Positions 54,541 to 64,000 of a stretch of DNA of 64,000 nucleotides are shown here, piece after piece. The first letter of the stretch is position 1. Each line of letters opens with the position of its first letter. The notes under the pieces were generated by a model. The model saw nothing but the letters and a program-made list of their open reading frames with translations, ran no database searches and had not been told where the DNA came from. This DNA comes from Polynucleobacter sp. MWH-Jannik1A5 (GTDB lineage: Bacteria > Pseudomonadota > Gammaproteobacteria > Burkholderiales > Burkholderiaceae), in NCBI RefSeq assembly GCF_018881795.1, contig NZ_JACVPQ010000001.1, forward strand, positions 965,513 to 1,029,512, given 5' to 3'. The translations under genes and the position numbers were made by a program.

Positions 54541-55546
54541 GGTAGTTGCTAACTTAAGTTCTTGGGGTGATCGCGTTAAGTCGACCCTGGCTAGTTTGGA
54601 TATCAAGTCTTTCGGCCGCGTGGGTGTATTGCTTGGTGGTAAATCTGGCGAGAGAGAAATCTCACTGATGTCAGGCAATGGTGTGCTGGAAGCCTTGCGC
54701 TCTAAAGGTGTGGATGCCCATGCCTTTGATACCGGTTTGCGTTGCCCAACTGAACTAGCTAAAGAAAAATTTGATCATATTTTCATTTCGCTACACGGTC
54801 GCTTTGGTGAGGATGGCACGATTCAAGGTCTGCTTGAATTACTGGGTCTGCCCTATACCGGAAGTGGCGTTTTAGCCTCTGCTTTAGCAATAGACAAGAT
54901 CGTTACTAAGCAAGTCTGGATTAGTAATGGACTCGCAACTCCTGAGTATGAAGAATTAACTGCAACAAGCGATTGGAATGCGGTTGTTCAGCACTTAGGT
55001 TTGCCATTAATTGTGAAGCCCGCACATGAAGGCTCTTCTTTGGGCTTAACCAAGGTGAAATCAGTAGAAGAGCTACCAGCTGCCTACAAACTTGCGGCCG
55101 GGTTAGATAAAAAAGTGATTGCAGAGACCTGCATTGTTGGCGATGAATTAACTTGTCCATTGGTTGGTCAAGGAAAAACAGCTGAAGCATTGCCTGTCAT
55201 CAAAATTATTCCGCCACAAGCAAATTATGATTTCCACAATAAGTATTTCTCTGATGAAACTCAGTACCTATGCCCAACAGGACTTGCACCAGAGGTGAAT
55301 GCAGCCGTGCAGGAATTAGCCTTGGCGGCTTACAAGGCTTTGGGTTGCCGGACTTGGGGCCGCGCTGATGTGATGCTGGAGCAAAAAACTGGCAAACCTT
55401 ATTTGCTGGAAATGAATACTTCTCCAGGCATGACCTCTCATTCATTGGTGCCAATGGCTGCTAAGGCCGCGGGTATTGAGTATGCGGATTTGGTACTTTG
55501 GTTACTGAGTCAAACGCTGCAGCAAAAAGAGGGTGCTCTTGCATGA
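54533..55546 (+). CDS. ddlB: D-alanine--D-alanine ligase
   Basis: ATP-grasp enzyme that makes the D-Ala-D-Ala dipeptide used by Mur[29 protein letters not shown] near 28-55, [64 protein letters not shown], and [40 protein letters not shown]. 337 residues, with an about 20-residue N-terminal extension over the E. coli enzyme. Confidence 0.96.
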   Translation: MSKVVANLSSWGDRVKSTLASLDIKSFGRVGVLLGGKSGEREISLMSGNGVLEALRSKGVDAHAFDTGLRCPTELAKEKFDHIFISLHGRFGEDGTIQGLLELLGLPYTGSGVLASALAIDKIVTKQVWISNGLATPEYEELTATSDWNAVVQHLGLPLIVKPAHEGSSLGLTKVKSVEELPAAYKLAAGLDKKVIAETCIVGDELTCPLVGQGKTAEALPVIKIIPPQANYDFHNKYFSDETQYLCPTGLAPEVNAAVQELALAAYKALGCRTWGRADVMLEQKTGKPYLLEMNTSPGMTSHSLVPMAAKAAGIEYADLVLWLLSQTLQQKEGALA

Positions 55547-56400
55547 GTAACTTCATGGACCGTTTCGGTGAAATTTTCTCCATGTTGATGGCCCCGCTCT
55601 GGAATCATTCAGATCGCATGGAAAAGCTGAGTCGTTTCTTGATCCGTTGCTTTGTAGTGATGCTCGTCATTGGCATTTTGGTATGGCTTAGTCAACGTCC
55701 AGTGTTTGCCTTAAAGCAAATTCAAATTGAGCCGGTTGCAGGGCAAACACTCAAGCATATTAAGAAACCTATTGTGAAACAACAGGTCTTAGAAACGGTT
55801 CAGGGTAATTTCTTTAGTGTTCGCCTTGAGGATGTAAAGCGTGGATTTGAAAGCATGCCTTGGGTACGACACGCGAATGTCCGTCGGGTTTGGCCAAATG
55901 GATTAGTGGTGAGCATCGAAGAACAAAAGCCCTTTGGTACATGGGGTGGCGCTGAAAGCCACACTTTGATGAATACACACGGCGAGCTGTTTGCTGGACG
56001 CGTCTCTGAGATAGGTGACGATATCCGTTTGGTAGATTTCTCTGGTCCCCCAGATTCCGGTAAAGAGGTGATGAGTCTTTATGAAAAAGCGAATAACTGG
56101 TTTAAGCCATGGGGCGCAGAAGTTACCAGCCTTGCTCTCACAGAGCGTTATGCATGGCACGTCAGGCTATCTAACGGCATGAAGGTCGAGTTTGGGCGTG
56201 ATGAAGAAAGCTCCGATAAAAATTTGACCGAAGAGCGTGTGGCACGCTTGTTTAAATATTGGCCCCAAGTACAGGAAAAGTGGGCAAATCGAATTGATGC
56301 AATTGATTTGCGATATGCGAATGGTTTTGCAGTTCATCTTGCCTCTGCAAGTTTGAAAAAGAGTGATGTAGATGGCAAAAAAAGCGAGATGAAGCAATGA
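55543..56400 (+). CDS. ftsQ: Cell division protein FtsQ
   Basis: Bitopic divisome scaffold that binds FtsL and FtsB. ATG 55543 ([12 protein letters not shown], 285 residues) is chosen because it overlaps the ddlB stop as ATGA; an earlier in-frame GTG at 55498 lies well inside ddlB. A TM helix at about 35-56 precedes the POTRA domain (about 62-135, with [43 protein letters not shown]) and the FtsQ beta domain (to about 260) with [21 protein letters not shown]. The C-terminal tail is Lys-rich. Confidence 0.95.
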   Translation: MSNFMDRFGEIFSMLMAPLWNHSDRMEKLSRFLIRCFVVMLVIGILVWLSQRPVFALKQIQIEPVAGQTLKHIKKPIVKQQVLETVQGNFFSVRLEDVKRGFESMPWVRHANVRRVWPNGLVVSIEEQKPFGTWGGAESHTLMNTHGELFAGRVSEIGDDIRLVDFSGPPDSGKEVMSLYEKANNWFKPWGAEVTSLALTERYAWHVRLSNGMKVEFGRDEESSDKNLTEERVARLFKYWPQVQEKWANRIDAIDLRYANGFAVHLASASLKKSDVDGKKSEMKQ

Positions 56401-56409
56401 GGAATGGTG

Positions 56410-57639
56410 ATGAGTAAAGACAATCGCGATGTTTTGGTTGGGTTAGATATTGGTACATCTAAGGTCGTCGCCTTAGTTGCTGAACTGTCTCCTGATGGTC
56501 AATTTAATGTAGTCGGTGTTGGTCAAACTGCATCTAAGGGGCTCAAGAAGGGTGTTGTAGTCAATATTGAGGCGACTGTTCAATCGATTCAAAAAGCGCT
56601 TGAAGAAGCTGAAGTCATGGCAGATCGCCAGATCGTTCAAGTGTTTACCGGTATTGCCGGTAACCATATTGTGAGTTTTAACTCGAGCGGCATGGTTGCG
56701 ATACGCGATAAAGAGGTTGGTGCTGGTGATGTGGAGCGCGTACTCGAGACTGCCAAAGCAATCAATATTCCAACGGATCAGCAAATTTTGCACATCCTCG
56801 TTCAAGAATTCATTATTGACGGACAGGAAGACGTGCGTGAGCCAATCGGTATGAGCGGTCTTCGTTTGGAGGTGAAGGTTCATATCGTTACTGGCGCTGT
56901 GAGTGCTGCACAAAATATTGTGAAGTGCGTACGTCGTTGTGGACTTGAAGTGAATGACTTAATTCTGCAGCCATTAGCCTCCAGTTTGGCGGTCTTAACT
57001 GAGGATGAGAAAGAGCTTGGCGTGGTCTTGGTAGATATTGGTGGTGGAACCACTGATATTGCAATTTATTGTCAAGGATCAATTCGCCATACTGCAGTGA
57101 TTCCAATTGCAGGTGATCAAATTACCAATGACATAGCAATGGCATTACGTACGCCAACGATTGATGCTGAAGATTTGAAGATTGCGCATGGCATTGCTCG
57201 TCAAGATATGGCTGATCCCACTGCGATGATTGACGTTCCAGGAGTGGGTGATCGTGAGCCACGCCCGATGTCTAAACAAGCTTTGGCAGCAGTAATTGAA
57301 CCGCGTGTTGAAGAGCTATTTACGCTCGTGCGCGGCGTAGTTCGTGACTCCGGTTACGAAGATATGGTTTCTTCCGGAATTGTTTTAACTGGGGGTACAG
57401 CACTGATGCCTGGCATGGTGGAATTAGCTGAGCAAGTCTTCTTAAGACCGGCTCGCATAGGTACTCCGGAATACCGTGGTCACTTACATGAAGTTTTACG
57501 TAGTCCCAGATATGCCACCAGCATTGGTTTGCTGATGGAAGGTCAAGCGCAGTTGTTGCGTGGCCGCCGTGTTTCTCAATCAGGCGCACTACAGGGAGTG
57601 ATCTCGCGCATGAAGGAATGGTTCGCAGGAAATTTTTAA
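56410..57639 (+). CDS. ftsA: Cell division protein FtsA
   Basis: Actin-like ATPase that tethers FtsZ to the membrane and recruits the divisome. VLVGLDIGTSKVVALVAEL (phosphate 1), VLVDIGGGTTDIAIYCQGSIRH (phosphate 2), GIVLTGGTALMPGMVELAEQVF (adenosine), and a C-terminal amphipathic helix ISRMKEWFAGNF that binds the membrane. ATG 56410 is preferred to ATG 56404 because GAGGA (56398-56403 region) is then 6 bases upstream. 409 residues. ftsZ starts 49 bases downstream. Confidence 0.97.
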   Translation: MSKDNRDVLVGLDIGTSKVVALVAELSPDGQFNVVGVGQTASKGLKKGVVVNIEATVQSIQKALEEAEVMADRQIVQVFTGIAGNHIVSFNSSGMVAIRDKEVGAGDVERVLETAKAINIPTDQQILHILVQEFIIDGQEDVREPIGMSGLRLEVKVHIVTGAVSAAQNIVKCVRRCGLEVNDLILQPLASSLAVLTEDEKELGVVLVDIGGGTTDIAIYCQGSIRHTAVIPIAGDQITNDIAMALRTPTIDAEDLKIAHGIARQDMADPTAMIDVPGVGDREPRPMSKQALAAVIEPRVEELFTLVRGVVRDSGYEDMVSSGIVLTGGTALMPGMVELAEQVFLRPARIGTPEYRGHLHEVLRSPRYATSIGLLMEGQAQLLRGRRVSQSGALQGVISRMKEWFAGNF

Positions 57640-57688
57640 GTTTTTTTCGTCGTCGTCAATGTAGTACGTTTTTTACCTAGGAGGGTAT

Positions 57689-59029
57689 ATGGAATTTGAA
57701 ATGTTAGATCAAGAAACAGCTGGCAAGACCATTATTAAAGTGGTTGGAGTCGGTGGCGCTGGTGGTAATGCTGTCCAGCACATGATCCGTCGTGGTGTTA
57801 ACGGCGTAGAGTTCATTTGCATGAACACCGATGCTGGCGCTTTACAGCGCTCTGAGGCATCTGTGAATTTGCAACTGGGCTCTAGCGGATTGGGTGCAGG
57901 GGCTAAACCAGAAATCGGTGCAGCATCTGCTGAAGAGGCGCGAGCTCGTATTGCCGATACCTTGCAAGGCGCGCATATGGTGTTCATCACTGCTGGTATG
58001 GGTGGCGGCACTGGAACTGGTGCAGCTCCGATTGTTGCTCAAGTGGCAAAAGAAATGGGCATTCTCACTGTTGGCGTGATTAGTAAGCCATTTGATTTCG
58101 AGGGTGTAAAGCGTTTGAAGGTAGCTGAGAACGGCGCTGCAGAACTCGAATCTTATGTGGATTCATTGATTGTGGTTCTCAATGAGAAACTTTTTGAAGT
58201 GATGGGCGAAGATGCTGAGTTCGATAAAGCATTCGCTTGCGCTGATGACGTGTTGCATAACGCGGTTTCTGGCATTGCAGAAATTATTAATGTTCAAGGT
58301 TTGATCAACGTTGACTTTGAAGACGTTAAGACTGTGATGGGTGAGCAAGGTAAAGCCATGATGGGAACAGCAACTGTTTCCGGTATGGATCGTGCACGCT
58401 TGGCTGCTGAAGCTGCAGTTGCATCACCATTGCTCGAAGGTGTTGATCTGTCTGGTGCACGCGGTGTACTGGTGAATATTACTGCTAGCCGTTCATTGAA
58501 GTTGTCTGAGACTCGTGAAGTGATGGCTGCTATTCGTGGCTATGCTGCAGATGATGCAACTGTGATCTTCGGTACTGTGTATGACGAGAGCTTGGGTGAT
58601 GCATTGCGCGTGACGGTGGTTGCTACTGGTTTGAATAATCCTCAAGCTCGTAAAAATAACCAGCCAGAAGTAGTTTGGAGACAGGCTACTGGTACACACG
58701 ATGCAATGCCAACAATGGCAGATCTTAATAGTTTTGCACCTGCAAGCCCATCCGCTGCAATGAGCAAGGTAAGCATGGACTCTGCTTTGGGAACTAGCGC
58801 AGGTTTGGCCTTGACTGGTGCTGGTAGTGCTCCAGCAATGGCAACTCAGCCAGCAACTTCTGGAGTTGATTACAGCCAATATGATTTGCCACGTGTTTTT
58901 CGTAGCTCTCGTGAAGCGACTCCTGCGCCTACATTAGGTGCAGATAGTTCTCCACAGGCCAAATCCATGTTGGACAAAGGGGCTGATTACTATGAAATCC
59001 CAGCCTTTTTGCGTAAGCAAGCAGATTAA
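57689..59029 (+). CDS. ftsZ: Cell division protein FtsZ
   Basis: Tubulin-like GTPase that forms the division ring. [17 protein letters not shown], tubulin signature [10 protein letters not shown] near 105-114, and the T7 loop [12 protein letters not shown] disordered Ala/Ser/Pro-rich linker (about 325-425) leads to the conserved C-terminal peptide [14 protein letters not shown] that binds FtsA and ZipA. Start ATG 57689 has a strong AGGAGGG ribosome site, stronger than most genes of the cluster, as expected for the most abundant product. 446 residues. Confidence 0.98.
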   Translation: MEFEMLDQETAGKTIIKVVGVGGAGGNAVQHMIRRGVNGVEFICMNTDAGALQRSEASVNLQLGSSGLGAGAKPEIGAASAEEARARIADTLQGAHMVFITAGMGGGTGTGAAPIVAQVAKEMGILTVGVISKPFDFEGVKRLKVAENGAAELESYVDSLIVVLNEKLFEVMGEDAEFDKAFACADDVLHNAVSGIAEIINVQGLINVDFEDVKTVMGEQGKAMMGTATVSGMDRARLAAEAAVASPLLEGVDLSGARGVLVNITASRSLKLSETREVMAAIRGYAADDATVIFGTVYDESLGDALRVTVVATGLNNPQARKNNQPEVVWRQATGTHDAMPTMADLNSFAPASPSAAMSKVSMDSALGTSAGLALTGAGSAPAMATQPATSGVDYSQYDLPRVFRSSREATPAPTLGADSSPQAKSMLDKGADYYEIPAFLRKQAD

Positions 59030-59060
59030 TTGACTGCTTAATACAATAGGTAATTGCAAA

Positions 59061-59111
59061 ATGCCAGCGCGGCGCCCCTCCGGACGACGAATCCCGCGCT
59101 TGCGTTGGCAT
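59061..59111. other. GC-rich stem-loop between ftsZ and the peroxiredoxin gene
   Basis: A 10-bp stem ATGCCAGCGC/GCGTTGGCAT (one G-T pair) encloses a very GC-rich loop with further short inverted repeats (GGCGCC, TCCGGA), in an otherwise AT-leaning intergenic region. On the plus strand no T run follows, so it is not a simple terminator; it may protect the ftsZ mRNA 3' end or be a REP-like element. Confidence 0.6.
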
Positions 59112-59141
59112 GCTTACTAACAATTATTTATTGGAGATGTC

Positions 59142-59642
59142 ATGATTGCTGTTGGACAAAAATTACCAAACGCTACTCTTTATGAATTTATGAATGAAGA
59201 GACTGAAGGCTGCTCCTTGGGGCCAAATGCCTTTGAAGTTGAGAAGTTGGTAGCAGGAAAAAAGATTGTTATCTTTGCATTGCCTGGTGCATTTACACCT
59301 ACTTGTTCTGCAAAACACGTGCCTGGTTATGTCGAGCATTGTGATGCGATTAAAGCAAAGGGTGTTGACGAGATTTGGTGTATCTCTGTGAATGACCCAT
59401 TTGTGATGGGTGCATGGGGTCGTGATCAGAAGGTGGGCAAAAAGATTCGCATGTTGGGCGATGGTAGCGCTGAGTTCACTAAAAAACTTGGTTTAGAGTT
59501 AGATTTAACAGCTCGTGGATTGGGCGTGCGCTCTGATCGCTATGCAATGATTATTGAAGATGGTGTTGTAAAGTCACTGGATCGTGAAGCGCCAGGTAAG
59601 TTTGAAGTAAGTGACGCCGCTTCTATTTTGAAAAAGCTGTAA
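59142..59642 (+). CDS. Peroxiredoxin, Prx5/hybrid type
   Basis: Thiol peroxidase that reduces hydrogen peroxide or alkyl hydroperoxides. The active-site signature PGAFTPTCSAKHVPGY places the peroxidatic cysteine at C55; WCISVNDPFVMGAWG follows and is typical of the Prx5 group. No glutaredoxin domain is fused (166 residues), so the reductant is external glutathione/Grx or Trx. GGAG lies 8 bases before ATG 59142. A peroxiredoxin between ftsZ and lpxC is common in Burkholderiales. Confidence 0.95.
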   Translation: MIAVGQKLPNATLYEFMNEETEGCSLGPNAFEVEKLVAGKKIVIFALPGAFTPTCSAKHVPGYVEHCDAIKAKGVDEIWCISVNDPFVMGAWGRDQKVGKKIRMLGDGSAEFTKKLGLELDLTARGLGVRSDRYAMIIEDGVVKSLDREAPGKFEVSDAASILKKL

Positions 59643-59686
59643 TTAGAATTTCTTAACAAATATCCCCTGAATTTAAATAGCTAAAT

Positions 59687-60601
59687 ATGATGAAGCAACG
59701 CACTATCGCAACTCCGGTGAAAACCGTGGGGATTGGCTTGCATTCTGGTCGTAAGGTCACGATTTCTATTAAACCTGCGCCGGTAAATTCAGGAGTTCAG
59801 TTTGTTAGGGTAGATACACCTGAGCAGTCTGTTGTTCCCGCAACCGCTTTAGCGGTATGTGATACCAGGCTGGCCTCTGTGATCCAGAAAGATGGCATAC
59901 GCGTCTCTACGGTTGAGCATTTGTTATCAGCCTGCGCTGGACTCGGTCTTGATAATTTATTCATTGAGCTCGATGGTGAGGAAGTGCCTATCATGGATGG
60001 TAGCGCTGCCTCTTTTTTATTTTTAATTGAATCAGCAGGTATTGCTGAACAAGAGGCACCGCGTCAATTTGTCGTTATTAAAAAGCCGGTAGAGGTTCGT
60101 GAAGGCGACAAGCTTGCACGTCTAGAACCATTCTTTGGATTTAAGTTAGATTTCACGATTGACTTCAAGCATCCTGCTGTAGATAAAACGGGTCAACGTT
60201 TTGTAGTGGATTTTGCAGAACATGCTTACCGCAGCGAAATTGGTCGTGCGCGTACTTTTGGATTTGCTCACGAAGTTGAGGCGCTACGTGAAATGGGTTT
60301 AGCGCGTGGCGGCAGTTTAGATAACGCAATTGTTTTGGATGAGCATCGAATTTTAAATAACGAAGAACTTCGTTATGAAGATGAATTTGTGCGTCACAAA
60401 ATCTTGGATGCGATTGGCGATCTCTATCTCATTGGTCATCCGATTGTGGGAGCTTATGTTGCCGAGAAATCAGGTCACGCTCTCAATAACGCACTTTTAC
60501 GTAAGCTTCTGGAAGATCCAAACTCTTATGAAATCAGCTCTTTTGCTGAAAATAAGGCGCCCAGTGCCTATTCTCAAGAAAGTCAGCCACTCTTTTTCTA
60601 A
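59687..60601 (+). CDS. lpxC: UDP-3-O-acyl-N-acetylglucosamine deacetylase
   Basis: Zinc enzyme for the committed step of lipid A synthesis. [25 protein letters not shown] start, [33 protein letters not shown] (zinc His in EHLLSA), [32 protein letters not shown], and the [32 protein letters not shown] segment with the remaining zinc ligands and catalytic His. 304 residues. ATG 59687 or 59690 may be used. It shows that the cell makes lipopolysaccharide, a possible acceptor of the glycosyltransferases at 5.9-13.6 kb. Confidence 0.97.
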   Translation: MMKQRTIATPVKTVGIGLHSGRKVTISIKPAPVNSGVQFVRVDTPEQSVVPATALAVCDTRLASVIQKDGIRVSTVEHLLSACAGLGLDNLFIELDGEEVPIMDGSAASFLFLIESAGIAEQEAPRQFVVIKKPVEVREGDKLARLEPFFGFKLDFTIDFKHPAVDKTGQRFVVDFAEHAYRSEIGRARTFGFAHEVEALREMGLARGGSLDNAIVLDEHRILNNEELRYEDEFVRHKILDAIGDLYLIGHPIVGAYVAEKSGHALNNALLRKLLEDPNSYEISSFAENKAPSAYSQESQPLFF

Positions 60602-60624
60602 GAGATCTGAGATAGTCTTTTAAG

Positions 60625-61125
60625 TTATTTAGGCTTGTTTTTAAGAAGCTTCTCGATAGATGAGCGCAAGCTTGACTCTGGCTCTAGTCTTTCTAAAAGA
60701 GACTCCCAGGATTTCCTGGCTACATCATTTAACCCCTTTGGCTTCTCACGTTGAGTATCAGGGCGAGGTTTTACCTCCCAGGCTGGTGGTGCAGGCTTAA
60801 CCCGTACCATAATTGCCTTGCAAGAGACCCCTTTTTTCTCTAACTCTTTGATTAAGCTAGGTAAAATCTGCTGGAGGCGGCTGGCAATACTGGCGCTATT
60901 AACCAGCAAAAAAAGCTCTTCTTGGGGGCCGGAACGCCACCCCGCCTCAATTTTGGGGCTGAGATGCCCTAAATCCAGAGCTGTCAGGGCGGCGTGGATA
61001 TTCGCCTTGAGCTTAGCTAGGTCTTCTGTTTTGGCCAAAATGCCCCCAAGACCATTGGATTCTCGTAGGTAATCCATCCAGTCATGAGCTGTGTGCTTGC
61101 GGGAGGATTTAGGGGTGAAGTTCAT
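60625..61125 (-). CDS. DUF721 family protein, DciA-like helicase loader
   Basis: The 166-residue product (ATG 61125, MNFTPKSSRKHTAHDWMDYL) matches the DUF721/DciA layout: N-terminal KH-like domain with LKANIHAALTALDLGHLSPKIEAGWRSGPQEELFLLVNSASIASRLQQILPSLIKEL, followed by a disordered Pro/Lys-rich stretch and a short helical tail. DciA proteins load or assist the replicative helicase DnaB in bacteria without DnaC, but the DUF721 family is broad. A longer start at 61173 would run into the secA control region. It is divergent from secA, a usual setting for this family. Confidence 0.75.
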   Translation of the reverse strand: MNFTPKSSRKHTAHDWMDYLRESNGLGGILAKTEDLAKLKANIHAALTALDLGHLSPKIEAGWRSGPQEELFLLVNSASIASRLQQILPSLIKELEKKGVSCKAIMVRVKPAPPAWEVKPRPDTQREKPKGLNDVARKSWESLLERLEPESSLRSSIEKLLKNKPK

Positions 61126-61179
61126 AAAAAATGGGGTTGCGGGTGATAAACTCAAGGACTTAATTTTCTTCAATATCCC

Positions 61180-63945
61180 ATGGTAATCGGTCTTCTTAAA
61201 ACCCTGGTCGGCAGTCGTAACGACCGCCTCTTAAAACAGTATCGCAAAGTCGTTGCCAAGGTCGGCGCTTTTGAAGCGAGCCTGCAATCTTTGGATGATG
61301 CTGCACTTGCTGCAAAGACTGCAGAATTCAAGTCACGCCTTGCATCTGGCGAATCATTGGACGACATTGCAGCGGAAGCTTTTGCGGTAGTTCGTGAAGC
61401 AAGCGTTCGCGTGATGAAGATGCGTCACTTCGATGCTCAGATTTTGGGTGGCTTAGCCTTGCATCAGGGCAAGATTGCCGAGATGGGCACGGGCGAAGGA
61501 AAAACCTTAACTGCGACCCTTCCAGTTTATTTAAATGCATTAACTGGTAAGGGCGTCCACGTTGTAACTGTGAATGATTATTTGGCACAGCGTGATGCTG
61601 AATGGATGTCTAAGCTCTACAACTTCTTAGGTATGAAAGTGGGTGTCAATCTATCTCAGATGGATCACACCACTAAGCAAGAAGCTTATGCGGCAGACAT
61701 TACTTACGGCACAAATAATGAGTTTGGCTTTGACTACTTGCGTGACAACATGGTTCAAGATTTGGGTCAGCGAGTACAGCGTGGCTTAGCATACGCAATT
61801 GTTGACGAAGTTGACTCTATTTTGATTGATGAGGCACGCACCCCATTAATTATTTCTGGCCAGGCAGAAGATCATACCGATCTGTATATCAAGATCAATG
61901 CACTGCCATCTTATTTAGAGCGTCAGATTGGCGAAGAGAAGGCTGACGGCACTGGTGTTGAGAAGCCGGGTGACTACTGGGTAGACGAGAAGTCTCAACA
62001 GGTTTATCTGACAGAGCAAGGTCATGATAAGGCTGAGGCTGTATTGGTACAGTTAGGTGCGCTAAATGATGGCGACTCCCTATACGCGCCACAAAATATT
62101 ACTTTGATGCATCACGTGTATGCAGCCTTGCGTGCACACTCTTTGTATCACCGCGACCAACATTATGTTGTTCAAAATAATGAAGTAATCATTGTTGATG
62201 AATTTACTGGCCGTTTGATGCAAGGTCGTCGTTGGTCTGATGGATTGCATCAAGCTGTGGAAGCTAAAGAAGGCGTGCAGATTCAAAATGAGAATCAAAC
62301 TTTAGCTACGATTACTTTCCAAAATTATTTCCGCATGTATGGCAAGTTGGCTGGTATGACTGGTACCGCTGACACAGAGGCTTATGAGTTTAAGGAAATT
62401 TACAACCTAGAAACAGTTGTAATTCCTCCTAACCGCATTAGCCAAAGAAAAGATAAACAAGATCAGATCTACAAGTCCTCTAGCGAACGCTATGATGCGG
62501 TGATTAAAGATATTCAAGACTGTTATGAGCGTGGGCAGCCAGTATTGGTGGGTACTACCTCGATTGAAAACTCCGAGTTGATCGCAAAGCTACTTGATCA
62601 ACGTAAGTTGCCGCACCAAGTTTTGAATGCTAAACAGCATGCTCGTGAAGCAGAAATTATTGCCCAAGCAGGCCGTCCAAAAATGATCACGATTGCTACC
62701 AATATGGCGGGTCGTGGTACTGACATTGTGTTGGGCGGTAATGTGGGCAAGCAGTCTTCATTGATTGAGGCTGATAGCGCTCTTTCTGAAGCTGAAAAAG
62801 CAGCCAAGATTAAGCAATTACAAGATGAATGGCAAAGTATTCATGACCAGGTTCTTGCATCAGGTGGATTGCATATCATCGGTACTGAGCGCCATGAGAG
62901 CCGCCGTATTGATAATCAGTTAAGAGGTCGTTCCGGTCGCCAAGGTGATCCTGGCTCTTCCCGTTTCTATCTTTCATTAGATGATGCACTTCTTCGTATT
63001 TTTGCGGGCGATCGTTTGCGCGCTGTGATGGATCGACTGAAGATGCCGGATGGCGAGCCGATTGAAGCAGGCATGGTGACTCGTTCTATTGAGTCAGCTC
63101 AGCGCAAAGTTGAAGGCCGTAACTTTGATATTCGTAAGCAGTTGCTAGAGTATGACAACGTTGCCAATGATCAGCGCAAAGAAACTTACCGCCTCAGAAA
63201 TGAAGTGCTTGAGAGTGATGATATTGGCGACTTAATTGCTAATTTACGTGAAGATGTATTGCGTTCAGTATGCTCACTTTACGTACCTCATGAGTCCATG
63301 GAAGAGCAATGGGATCTCACTGGCTTGGAAAATGTTTTGGCCAGCGAGTGGGGCCTGACTGTTGACTTGAAGAATTGGGTTGAGGGCGCCGATACCGTAG
63401 ATGATTCTGAAATCGTTGAGCGTGTATTGCAGGCTGCTAAAGACGCATACGATTCAAAAGTAAATCTCTCCGGTCGCGAATCCTTTGCCGGTTTTGAGCG
63501 CTCAGTGCTTTTATACAGCCTCGATAGCCACTGGCGCGAGCACTTAGCTGCCTTGGATCATTTGCGTCAAGGTATTCATTTGCGTGGTTACGCTCAAAAG
63601 GATCCTAAGCAAGAATATCGCCGTGAAGCATTCGAGTTGTACGGTGAATTACTTAATGTCATTAAGAATGATGTTGTGAAGAACATCATGACAGTCCAGA
63701 TTCGAAGTGCAAGCGAGCTAGATCAAGCTTCTGAATCAATGAATGACGACTTAGCAAGACTATCCGACGTTCAATACCAGCATGCCGATCCAGATAAAGA
63801 GGTAGCAGGCTCAACAGGTGATCGTGGTGCTGCAATTGATATTCAGCCAGCGCCACTTCGAGTGGGGCCAAAGGTAGGGCGTAATGATCCCTGCACCTGC
63901 GGTAGCGGTAAGAAATACAAAAACTGCTGCGGTGCACTAGCTTAA
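61180..63945 (+). CDS. secA: Preprotein translocase ATPase SecA
   Basis: Motor that drives unfolded proteins through SecYEG. Nucleotide-binding fold 1 with [17 protein letters not shown] near residues 100-116 (Walker A) and [20 protein letters not shown]; preprotein crosslinking domain about 225-375; second fold with [17 protein letters not shown] and [33 protein letters not shown]; helical wing and scaffold domains; and the C-terminal SEC-C zinc motif [20 protein letters not shown]. 921 residues. Start ATG 61180 has only a weak ribosome site. It is followed by a terminator at the window end. Confidence 0.98.
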   Translation: MVIGLLKTLVGSRNDRLLKQYRKVVAKVGAFEASLQSLDDAALAAKTAEFKSRLASGESLDDIAAEAFAVVREASVRVMKMRHFDAQILGGLALHQGKIAEMGTGEGKTLTATLPVYLNALTGKGVHVVTVNDYLAQRDAEWMSKLYNFLGMKVGVNLSQMDHTTKQEAYAADITYGTNNEFGFDYLRDNMVQDLGQRVQRGLAYAIVDEVDSILIDEARTPLIISGQAEDHTDLYIKINALPSYLERQIGEEKADGTGVEKPGDYWVDEKSQQVYLTEQGHDKAEAVLVQLGALNDGDSLYAPQNITLMHHVYAALRAHSLYHRDQHYVVQNNEVIIVDEFTGRLMQGRRWSDGLHQAVEAKEGVQIQNENQTLATITFQNYFRMYGKLAGMTGTADTEAYEFKEIYNLETVVIPPNRISQRKDKQDQIYKSSSERYDAVIKDIQDCYERGQPVLVGTTSIENSELIAKLLDQRKLPHQVLNAKQHAREAEIIAQAGRPKMITIATNMAGRGTDIVLGGNVGKQSSLIEADSALSEAEKAAKIKQLQDEWQSIHDQVLASGGLHIIGTERHESRRIDNQLRGRSGRQGDPGSSRFYLSLDDALLRIFAGDRLRAVMDRLKMPDGEPIEAGMVTRSIESAQRKVEGRNFDIRKQLLEYDNVANDQRKETYRLRNEVLESDDIGDLIANLREDVLRSVCSLYVPHESMEEQWDLTGLENVLASEWGLTVDLKNWVEGADTVDDSEIVERVLQAAKDAYDSKVNLSGRESFAGFERSVLLYSLDSHWREHLAALDHLRQGIHLRGYAQKDPKQEYRREAFELYGELLNVIKNDVVKNIMTVQIRSASELDQASESMNDDLARLSDVQYQHADPDKEVAGSTGDRGAAIDIQPAPLRVGPKVGRNDPCTCGSGKKYKNCCGALA

Positions 63946-63973
63946 CTAATAAGGGTTTTAAAAAGTGTTATCC

Positions 63974-64000
63974 AAGGGGGCTTAAAGCCCCCTTTCTTTT
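63974..64000 (+). terminator. Intrinsic terminator of secA
   Basis: Perfect stem AAGGGGGCTT/AAGCCCCCTT with a minimal loop, followed by TCTTTT, 28 bases after the secA stop at the window end. The T tract may continue beyond the window. Confidence 0.9.

Noticed and set aside
59142..59642. Peroxiredoxin gene as an intruder between ftsZ and lpxC
   Set aside because: This order is a common arrangement in Burkholderiales.
1..64000. CRISPR arrays, insertion sequences, rRNA operons, replication origin
   Set aside because: No spaced repeat arrays, transposase genes, rRNA sequence or DnaA-box clusters were seen when reading both strands.

Overview
The window looks like a chromosome segment of a freshwater betaproteobacterium of the family Burkholderiaceae, most probably Polynucleobacter. 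This rests on gene order (petABC-sspA-sspB, hemA-prfA-prmC-grxD, rpe-trpEGDC, bioA/F/D opposite bioB, mraZ...ftsZ-peroxiredoxin-lpxC, and a DUF721 gene divergent from secA), on the compact gene packing, on a moderate GC content and on family signatures such as PVWY in cytochrome b. No strain-level assignment can be made from sequence reading alone.

Layout. 1-1.7 kb: a membrane-anchored HtrA/DegS-type protease and MscL, both on the minus strand. 1.8-5.8 kb: the cytochrome bc1 complex (petABC), then sspA and sspB, then tRNA-Thr(TGT). 5.9-13.6 kb: an AT-rich accessory block of glycosyltransferase genes starting just behind the tRNA: TPR plus GT9-like, a GT-B enzyme, TPR plus GT41 (SPINDLY/OGT-like), a small GT2-like enzyme whose reading frame has no ordinary start codon, and a GT4-methyltransferase fusion. 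13.6-15.8 kb: an MHS-type MFS transporter and a phasin gene with putative PhaR boxes. 15.8-25.6 kb: minus-strand housekeeping genes (rmuC, grxD, prmC, prfA, hemA; then ung, an M61 peptidase, a DsbC-like protein and a UbiH-family hydroxylase). 25.6-34.9 kb: ychF, a small regulator/membrane-protein pair, the trp genes with rpe, apaG, mltA and an enoyl-CoA hydratase. 34.9-40.6 kb: an M20 amidohydrolase and the biotin genes bioADF/bioB. 40.6-41.3 kb: coq7. 41.5-59.0 kb: a complete dcw cell-wall and division cluster, mraZ to ftsZ, with overlapping stop/start codons at most junctions. 59.1-64 kb: peroxiredoxin, lpxC, a DciA-like gene and secA.

The most unusual feature is a 200-base scar at 8655-8855. 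Its left part is a decayed copy of the phasin upstream region and first codons (compare 15041-15167). Its right part is a decayed, ungapped copy of the 3' 64 bases of the tRNA-Thr gene (compare 5823-5886). The two pieces meet exactly at 8791/8792. This is the junction expected if a segment running from inside tRNA-Thr to inside the phasin gene was once duplicated in tandem. In agreement, each copy opens with a TPR-glycosyltransferase gene. The N-terminal ~165 residues of these two proteins align without gaps, while their catalytic domains belong to different families (GT9-like and GT41). The tRNA/phasin interval therefore seems to be a place where surface-glycan genes are duplicated, swapped and acquired.

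A second notable point is the 300-base control region in front of the dcw cluster. It carries a near-perfect LexA-type palindrome (41317-41336), a second inverted repeat (41448-41463), a sigma70-like promoter and three 10-base-spaced MraZ boxes that overlap the mraZ translation start region. All functional assignments are from reading the sequence; no database search was run.
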